Assembly: GCA_032718565.1 (NCBI GenBank)
Contig: JAVGVS010000532.1
Span: forward strand, 62,001-126,000
DNA from: Distichodus sexfasciatus
Taxonomy: Eukaryota; Chordata; Actinopteri; Characiformes; Distichodontidae
DNA: 64,000 nucleotides
Reading direction: 5' to 3'
The notes beneath the pieces were generated by a model, which had not been told where the DNA came from, did not search any database, and was given only the letters and a program-made list of their open reading frames with translations. Shown here piece after piece: positions 57,712-64,000 of this stretch. Position 1 is the first letter of the stretch, and each line of letters opens with the position of its first letter. The position numbers were made by a program, and so were the translations under genes.

Positions 57712-58273
57712 ACGACGGCGTTTTAGTGCCACCTTAAAAAAAAAATCTACGTGCCACCTTAAAAAAAAAAATCTACGTGCCACCTTAAAAAAAAAAATCT
57801 AAGATTACGAGAATAAAGTCGAAATGTTACGAGAATAAAGTCGAAATGTCACGAGAATAAAGTCGAATTTTTACGTGAATGTTTAAGATATGTTCTGTAC
57901 AAGCACGTGGTCTGCGCCAGTGAGTTAGCTCTACGGAAGACCTTGCCAACATCAACCGTCAAAGGTAAGGTTTATTAAAAAGTTAAATGTAGTTTGATAT
58001 AATTTGATTCGACTTTATTCTCGTAATATTTCGACTTTATTCTCGTAGTTTCGAGTTTATTCTCGAAATATTACGAGTTTAATCTCGTAATCTTAGATTT
58101 TTTTTTTTTTAAGGTGGCACTTAGATTTTTTTTTTTTAAAGTGGCACGTAGATTTTTTTTTTAAGGTGGCACTAAAACGCCGTCGTACGAGTTTAATCTC
58201 GTAATCTTAGATATTTTTTTTTAAGGTGGCACGTAGATTTTTTTTTTTTAAGGTGGCACTAAAACGCCGTCGT
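57712..58273. mobile_element. 562-bp palindromic MITE with 8-bp duplication
   Basis: Ends ACGACGGCGTTTTAGTGCCA and its exact complement. Flanked by ATAAGGAT at 57704-57711 and 58274-58281 (8/8). Both arms contain poly(A)/(T) blocks and CGAGAATAAAGTCGAAAT repeats in opposite orientation. The right arm carries the end module twice (about 58100-58185 and 58200-58273). Confidence 0.9.
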
Positions 58274-59100
58274 ATAAGGATCATTTTTAGGTGAGAAAAA
58301 AGTGTTTTTTGTTGAAAAGTTGCAGAAATAGGCGTGCGCCAGCGCAGGTATTTTTGGTGCTTGTAAAGTAACCTAAAGCATATGATTTTTTTTTTTGCTT
58401 TGTGAGCACATAGTTGCATAATCGGCAGGCCCCTATATGAAATACATACCTTTATGCTTAAATAGTAAAGTTTTTTTAGATGATTAAGGAATTAGTTCCA
58501 TTAAAGAAAGTTCATAAAAATGGTAACCTAACCTTCCGTGCGTGTGAAAGTCTGACCTCTACAGTCTGGACTGCATGGTAGGTGACGTCCGAATTAAAGC
58601 AGCAAAGATCGGCTACAAACGCTGAATCTAATTATTACCATCAGTATCATCATTATTATTTTACTTCATCTTTTCACTTTTGCCCAATAATGATACACAT
58701 GACGTCACATAATGGAGTCCCAGGAGGCGGGACAACGTTCAAATGGATGGATTAAAAATTAATACCGCAACCAATTAGGGAACGGCTGAATGTGGGTTCG
58801 CAGACAAATAAGCCCACCGCCACCAAGTATTTTAAGTTGAATTAATGAGTAAGGTTTGAGTTTAACACACAATTAGTGACTTCACATGTCATGTGTAAAA
58901 ATATGAGGCGACTTGAGTGGGGCTGCGGAATATAGAGCCGTGGGGTTGTGCGCATGCGCACTGCTCTCACAGCAGGCCGATTAAATCAACCTCGTTTTTT
59001 CAGTTTTTAAAAAATATTAATCTACAAAGAAGGTCTGACACAACATGATTTACTCAGATATTAATGTTGTGTCTTTCTGTCTATCCATATATCTATATTT
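58274..59100. other. Region upstream of ak9 with NRF1-type palindrome
   Basis: No gene frame. It contains TGCGCATGCGCA at 58949-58960 (listed separately). A noncoding first exon of ak9 could lie here but was not defined. Confidence 0.4.
58949..58960. promoter_or_regulatory. NRF1-type site, candidate ak9 promoter
   Basis: TGCGCATGCGCA is a perfect 12-bp palindrome matching the NRF1 consensus (YGCGCAYGCGCR). It lies 859 bp before the ak9 start codon in AT-rich DNA. NRF1 sites mark many TATA-less vertebrate promoters. Use as the ak9 promoter is inferred. Confidence 0.4.
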
Positions 59101-59142
59101 TTTATCCATGCATACATCCATCCAGCCTTCCTTACATTCGAC

Positions 59143-59144
59143 TG

Positions 59145-59215
<71 letters not shown>

Positions 59216-59220
59216 CTCTA

Positions 59221-59251
<31 letters not shown>

Positions 59252-59560
59252 GCGGGTCTGTCTGTCTGTCTGTCGGTTGGTCGGTCTGTCTGTCGGTCGG
59301 TTGGTCGGTCTGTCTGTCTATGTGTCTGTCTGTCTGTCTGTCTGTCTGTCGGTCGGTCGGTCGGTCAGTCTGTCTGTCTGTCTGTCTGTCGGTCGGTTGG
59401 TCGGTCTGTCTGTCTGTCTGTCGGTCTGTCTGTCTGTCGGTCGGTCGGTCTGTCTGTCTATCTGTCGGTCTGTCTGTCGGTCTGTCTATCTATCGGTCTG
59501 TCTATCGGTCTATCGGTCGGTCTGTTTCTCTATTTATCCAAATATTTATCTGTCTACCTG
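59143..59560. repeat. (TATC)n(TGTC)n(GGTC)n microsatellite
   Basis: A continuous tetranucleotide array passing from TATC to TGTC to mixed TGTC/GGTC units, about 420 bp, ending about 260 bp before the ak9 start codon. Any tetranucleotide array of this size is open in several frames; the Leu-Ser-Val-Cys-rich open frames here are artefacts. Confidence 0.95.
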
Positions 59561-59818
59561 TCTATTAACCTGTTTATGCATTTATCTATCGGCCCCTCTG
59601 TTTATCCATATATTTATAGGTGCCAATATAAATATCAGTGTTTCACCATTATAGACCTGAAAATCATTGCTTGGCTTGCCTGGCAATACTGAACTCATAA
59701 ACGTGAACAGTGGTCCTGTTTGCTGAAATATTGTCCTCATAACTGCCTTTGTATAAGGTTTCCTCCTTATGACCTCTAGAATGTTTTCATAGAGCAACGC
59801 TGACGCTTTCTTGCTGCG

Positions 59819-59938
59819 ATGGCATCTCGCCTTTATGAAACGCCTACAGACCTGCTTGCCGACAACCTGATAGAAGGAAAAGTGGTGGATGATTTTCTGC
59901 GGGCCAAACCTACCTGCTTTATCGTCTTGGGGAAACCT
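59819..59938 (+). CDS. ak9: ak9 coding exon 1
   Basis: 40 codons from the ATG to GKP, donor CCT|GTGAGT. TTTTCATAG just upstream (ending 59792) could be an acceptor for an exon with a short 5' UTR. Confidence 0.88.
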
Positions 59939-62333
59939 GTGAGTTTTCTTCTGTGCATGATATCAGTTGGATAAATGCATTTTTATTATCCACTGCATCA
60001 TTTTCAACTTCAACTTTTTCTCTGGATTATTATACACATGATATACATTGTTTTCTGTTACAGGGTATTGGCAAGTCAACGCTTGCTAGAAAATTAGCCC
60101 GAAATTGGAAATGTGTTCTTATTGATGGTAATCATTCGTCTTTTTGTTTTGCGTTCTTTTGATTCAGCATTTTAAGCACTTCATTTTTTAATATAATTTT
60201 TTTTCTCCGCAGACACAGAAATACTTAATCGTCATATTCAGGATGGTACAGAGCAAGGCAACGCGGTGAGTGTCCGTCTATGTGTGTGTATATCTGCTTA
60301 TTATTTTGATGTCTGTTTATCCATCTATTAATCTTTCTGTCTATCCTTCTACCCATCTGTCCATCCATTAATTTATTGATCCATCACCTGTCTGTCCATC
60401 CATCCATCTATCCGTCTGTCAGTCTGTTTATCTACCTGCCAAGTGGATAGTCTGTGCATCTGTCTATCTGTATTTATATACCTATCAACCTGTCTGTCTG
60501 TGTACTATATACTACATTATTGTGTAGAATGTAAGGCTTAGTTTTATTCACTTTTATGTGTACTAATTTTTGATGTAACTTTTATGTTTAGCTATTAGCC
60601 ATCCTGACTGAAGGAAAGACCATTCCAGAGGAGATGGTGATTGCGTTAATTCTCGATAAGCTCAGCTCCTCAGAAGTGAAACACTACGGTAATGATGGGA
60701 TTATCTGTAGCTGTAGTGTCTATGTACGTTAAATGACAAACTGTCAAGTTTTTTGAATGAGGAAGGAAGAATGGGTCTTGACATTCTTTAATCAACTATT
60801 ACAAAAACTACACAATGTTAAGGACATTAGAGCTCATAAACACTTTAGGCCATAAGTTTACATATACCTTGGCTACAAACTTTCAAACTCAAAAATGTTA
60901 ACATTTTAACATTTTACACAGTGTTAACATTTTAACATTTTTCTGCTATTTTTCTTTAAAAGGTTCCTAAGCAGAAACTTAGTTGTGGAGATCTACACGT
61001 TTCCTACCCAAAAGAAAGCATAAAAAAACATGTTTAAAAACGGGAAATTTAACGTTTTAATGTTTACATCCAATGTGATTGTAAATGGTTTCAGCTGGAG
61101 CTGGAGTAAGTGGAGCATACAGTATTTACAGTACATGTTCTCTTAATGCTTGAACAGGATACGTTCTGTCATGTTTGCCATCGCTTTCGGAGGAACACCT
61201 AAAGATACCAGAGCAAATAGAACTGATTCGAAACTTTAAAATGCCACCAGACTTCATTATCAACATTAAGGTAAGTTTCTCATAACTACAATGCGATTTT
61301 GCTTCACTCGTCCTGTTTTTCGCACCTTCAGCACAGGATTGCAATGTTCATTGCAGGTTTGACACTACCTGAATTTTGGCTTGTGATGAGACAGACAGAG
61401 GACAGAGATGTCAAAACCTCCAGTCAAAGCAGCGGTTTACTGAAACTATTTTAACTGATTTCAAAACCGATTTTTTTTTCAATATTTGTCAAAAATATAA
61501 AGCTAAAAATGGTTCCGGCCAAAAATCGTCGCATCTCTAAAAGAGAATATGAAGACAGCGCATAACATTGTCCACTCACCCCCAGCCTGCAAATTAGAAG
61601 TTTCTTCTGTGTTTATATAGTGCTTGTTCTTTTTTTGTTTGTGCAGTGTGCTGACCAAGACCTGAGCCAACGGCTGTCGGGTCTGCGGCAGCACCCGGAC
61701 ACGGGCCGAGTCTTCGTGAGGGAGCAGTGGGACCCTCAGTCTAAGAAGATATCTAAGACGAGAACTGACGCTGACGACGATAACGACGAAGAGGTGGAGC
61801 AAGAGGAGTCGCAGGCACAAGGGGAAGACGAAGAGGTAAGATGTCATTCATTCATTCATTCATTTTCGGAACCCCTTAATCCCTATCGGGGGCGCAGGGA
61901 CCAGAGCCTTTCCTGGGACTACGGGCGCGAGGCGGGAATCAATCCTGAGCAGGCAGCAACACACCGCAGGGCACATAAAGTAGAACGTTTTTGAATTTAA
62001 TCATTGTATTAATTGTGTGTGTGTGTGTCTAAGTCTGTTTGTGAAGAACTGCACAAAGACAGGATCAGTCACTTGGTGAGGGCGAAGGAGAATTACCCAG
62101 AAGAAGCAGATAAGCGAATTCAGCTCTTTAAAGACACATTGCTCAGGCCTTTGGAGGTGGGGAAACTTGGCGTTGTGTGTAATTGTAATCATCAACCTTT
62201 AAACCATATGACACACTTCATTCTCAATAATGTGCATTTCTTTCTGCATTTTATTTAGGACTACATGGCAGTTCATGACCCCATGTATCTATTTGAACTA
62301 GATGGAAACATGAGTCCAGAAGAGCTTTTTGAG
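59819..62333 (+). CDS. ak9: Adenylate kinase 9, 5' portion (eight exons, continues past window)
   Basis: Nucleoside mono/diphosphate kinase with several adenylate-kinase-like domains; human AK9 has about 1900 residues. The eight exons give 278 in-frame residues. The P-loop GKPGIGKST (residues 38-46) spans the exon 1/2 junction. The order CFIVLGKP - LARKLARNWKC - EGKTIPEEMVIALILDKL - GYVLSCLPSLSEEH - IELIRNFKMPPDFIINIKC - REQWDPQ - acidic linker - YLFELDGNMSPEELF matches the N-terminal part of vertebrate AK9. An acidic run (DADDDNDEEVEQEE) follows the first kinase domain, as in mammals. The ATG at 59819 is in good context (GCGATGG). The gene's remaining exons are not in the window. Confidence 0.9.
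60064..60127 (+). CDS. ak9: ak9 coding exon 2 (P-loop)
   Basis: Acceptor TCTGTTACAG, donor G|GTAATC. Encodes GIGKSTLARKLARNWKCVLI, completing the Walker A motif. Confidence 0.93.
60213..60265 (+). CDS. ak9: ak9 coding exon 3
   Basis: Acceptor TTTTCTCCGCAG, donor GCG|GTGAGT. Encodes TEILNRHIQDGTEQGNA. A decayed TCTGTC-type repeat fills the following intron at about 60290-60500. Confidence 0.88.
60592..60688 (+). CDS. ak9: ak9 coding exon 4
   Basis: Acceptor TTTTATGTTTAG, donor G|GTAATG. Encodes LLAILTEGKTIPEEMVIALI and LDKLSSSEVKHY, the nucleotide-binding helix region of the first kinase domain. Confidence 0.92.
61158..61270 (+). CDS. ak9: ak9 coding exon 5
   Basis: Acceptor GCTTGAACAG, donor AAG|GTAAGT. 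Encodes YVLSCLPSLSEEHLKIPEQI and ELIRNFKMPPDFIINIK. Confidence 0.93.
61647..61835 (+). CDS. ak9: ak9 coding exon 6 (end of kinase domain, acidic linker)
   Basis: Acceptor GTTTGTGCAG, donor GAG|GTAAGA. Encodes CADQDLSQRLSGLRQHPDTG, REQWDPQSKKISK, then an Asp/Glu-rich linker. A truncated SINE B sits 10 bp after the donor. Confidence 0.93.
61846..61978 (-). mobile_element. SINE family B, truncated, in ak9 intron 6
   Basis: (TCAT)n tail, then TCGGGGGCGCAGGGACCAGA, GGCGGGAATCAATCCTGAGC and CAACACACCGCAGGGCACA. This is the 3' third of family B on the minus strand. Confidence 0.8.
62034..62156 (+). CDS. ak9: ak9 coding exon 7
   Basis: Acceptor GTGTGTGTCTAAG (pyrimidine tract replaced by a GT run), donor GAG|GTGGGG. 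Encodes SVCEELHKDRISHLVRAKEN and YPEEADKRIQLFKDTLLRPL. In frame on both sides. Confidence 0.88.
62259..62333 (+). CDS. ak9: ak9 coding exon 8
   Basis: Acceptor CATTTTATTTAG, donor GAG|GTATGT. Encodes DYMAVHDPMYLFELDGNMSP and EELFE. It aligns with human AEHNPQYLIELNGNKPAEEL. The next exon is beyond the window or unrecognised. Confidence 0.9.
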
Positions 62334-64000
62334 GTATGTGAACCTCTAGTGAACCGCCTAGTGAACATCTTCCAGAAGTCACTGGAATGCCCATGATCGG
62401 AGCTGACTTAAACATGGTGAAGTCGAATCACAGAAATTGCCAGCAGAAGGGTATCTGGAGTACAGTAAAGATGGAATTTGGAAATGAAAATTGTTGTCAG
62501 AACTATCTCTCATACCACATACTGCATTGGCGTCCTGTTTTTAGTGATGTACGATAAGGGAATTATTGGTCGATGCCCATATCCGATATTTTCATGCTTA
62601 CATCCGCCAATACCGATGCCAATGCCGATAAGTGAGGAAGGCGCGAGTCGAGCGCGAGTGCAGGCAGAGCTCAGAATTTTCGCACGAAAATAGAACCATA
62701 AGGGCCTGTGTCCACCAAACGTGTTTTTTCCTGTGGCAACGCCTATTTTTAATACAAATCCTATGAGCTTCGGCGTTCAGCGCACTAAACGCCTTCAGCG
62801 GAAAAAAGGCCGCTTGAGACGTGTTTTTGTCGCAGCGCTCGGAGCGCTTCTAGTTGAAATCCGTTCAGCTGCGCTCGTCAGTGTCACTTGCCTCTTGCTA
62901 GCCAATCAAATCGAGGAAGGGGCGGGACATACACAGTCAACAACTCACTAGAAAGGGCGGTGTATCTGGAGCAGCGGGAGAAGATTTAATGCACCCATGT
63001 CTCGAAGACGTGAGAATCTATTTCAAAGGCCGACACTAAAGCTAAGATCTCCGTCTTGTCGGCTAAACTGGCGACCTCAAAGAAACACGTTGAAAAAACG
63101 GCTTTGGTGAAAGTGAGTGATTATTAGTCATTGTGAACACACCACAGCACAGCACACAGTGCACCACAGCGAAATGTGACCTCTGCGTTTAACCCATCCG
63201 TGAAGGAGCAGTGGGGAGCTAATAACCAGCCGCCGGGGAGCAGTGCTTGGGGAGGGTACCTTGCTCATGAGGACCTCAGTGGTAACTTTACCAGCCCTGG
63301 ATTCAAACCTGCAACCTTCTGATCACGGGGTGAACACCCTACCGTTACACCACCAACTGCCCTAACAGACCCTAACTCTAACCCTAACATTTTGACACAG
63401 CACCAGATTAAGCGAGCGTGAAAGCGAGGGCAGAGCATTTCAAGAGTAGTGCACAACCTTTTAAGAAAAAGTCACTCGTAGTGTACCAAGTCAAATAGGA
63501 CGCGTGTGACACTCCATGTGCACTACTTAGTGTGCAGAGAGCTGTTAAGCTACAGCCTCGGCTATTTCCTGAAATGCATACTACCTACCATCTACCATCA
63601 TAGTATCTACCATACTACGAAGTGCAGCAGTACGTGGTTCGGGACACGAAAAATTGTGCGCATGAAGGCCGACTTGAGCGTGAAAAGACAAGAACTTTTG
63701 CTCGCGAACGTTCCACTGCGTGCACAGAATTTTGGCACAAGATAACTCCATACATTTTAAGACATAATGTGTGTGCTGTAGAAAATCCCACCTCGGCTGA
63801 AAATATCGGGCAAATCTATGCATCGATCCCAAGCCGATGCCTTAAAAAATGTGATTATCGTCCGATTCCGATATGATTCCAATATTACCGTGCATCCCTG
63901 CTTGTTTTATGGCTCAGGGCTAATTTTTCTGCTTTAACGGCCTCAAACTTAGATAACTGATTAAACTTTCAGCTTATCTGGATTCCTTTGGTGTCTATGT
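62334..64000. other. ak9 intron 8 with dispersed repeats
   Basis: Contains a repeat boundary near 62545 (GATGTACGATAAGGG, CCCATATCCGATATT) and an apparent partner near 63860-63898 (CCGATTCCGATATG ... CCGTGCATCCCTG). This suggests one element, interrupted by the SINE at 63111. Blocks at 63390-63790 match 22140-22700. No further ak9 exon was recognised. Confidence 0.5.
63111..63362 (-). mobile_element. tRNA-derived SINE (family A), full length
   Basis: AAGTGAGTGATTATTAGTCA through CCATCCGTGAAGGAGCAGTG and GAGCAGTGCTTGGGGAGGGT to the head with CTGGATTCAAACCTGCAACC (B box) and CCGTTACACCACCAACTGCC (A box). One of the two best-preserved copies here. Confidence 0.92.

Noticed and set aside
59045..59692. 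215-codon open frame rich in Leu-Ser-Val-Cys
   Set aside because: It translates a tetranucleotide microsatellite; any (TGTC)n array is open in several frames. No start context or domain.
63366..63390. Interstitial telomere repeat (CCCTAA-like)
   Set aside because: Only about three imperfect units next to a SINE head; too short to mean more than chance or a repeat end.

Overview
The window is nuclear DNA from a teleost-type fish. It has vertebrate-style split genes with GT-AG introns, and the intron and intergenic DNA is packed with the repeat types typical of teleosts: tRNA-headed SINEs, Tc1-like elements, many short hAT-like and other terminal-inverted-repeat (TIR) elements, LINE scraps and long micro/minisatellites. 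The species cannot be fixed from the sequence.

Two protein genes are present, both on the + strand. (1) pla2g4a, cytosolic phospholipase A2 alpha: 17 coding exons from 7953 to 45560, about 743 codons (human protein 749), with a candidate CpG-rich promoter and noncoding first exon near 1600-1856 and a candidate poly(A) signal at 47122. It encodes an N-terminal calcium-binding C2 domain (exons 1-5) and the alpha/beta-hydrolase lipase domain (exons 6-17), with the GLSGS nucleophile, the GSGGGFR motif and the Ser-Pro MAPK site. Sixteen exons splice in frame. Exon 14, which should carry the catalytic aspartate, is broken by several small indels. (2) The 5' part of ak9 (adenylate kinase 9): eight exons from 59819 to 62333 encoding 278 residues with a P-loop; the rest lies beyond the window. 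The two proteins have no obvious shared pathway: cPLA2 releases arachidonate from membranes, AK9 is a nucleoside mono/diphosphate kinase.

Layout: 1-1600 AT-rich DNA with a fold-back element and a 140-bp tandem triplication; 1600-7846 promoter region and intron 1 (GT-rich minisatellite, TTAA-flanked MITE, SINEs, a 1.4-kb pyrimidine tract); 7847-45560 the pla2g4a coding exons and their large repeat-filled introns; 45561-47145 the 3' UTR; 47150-59800 an intergenic region with no gene recognised, holding SINEs, Tc1 and hAT copies and a 562-bp palindromic MITE; 59819-62333 ak9; then repeats to the end.

No wholly new gene system was found. The best leads are: (a) 22-bp minisatellites in introns 8 and 13 that match the interior of a small fold-back element in intron 7; (b) a SINE in intron 5 holding several nested insertions that can be peeled apart by their target duplications; (c) a block at about 35.5-37.2 kb where minisatellite, SINE and exon 14 all degrade together, which points to a poorly polished assembly patch rather than a dead gene.
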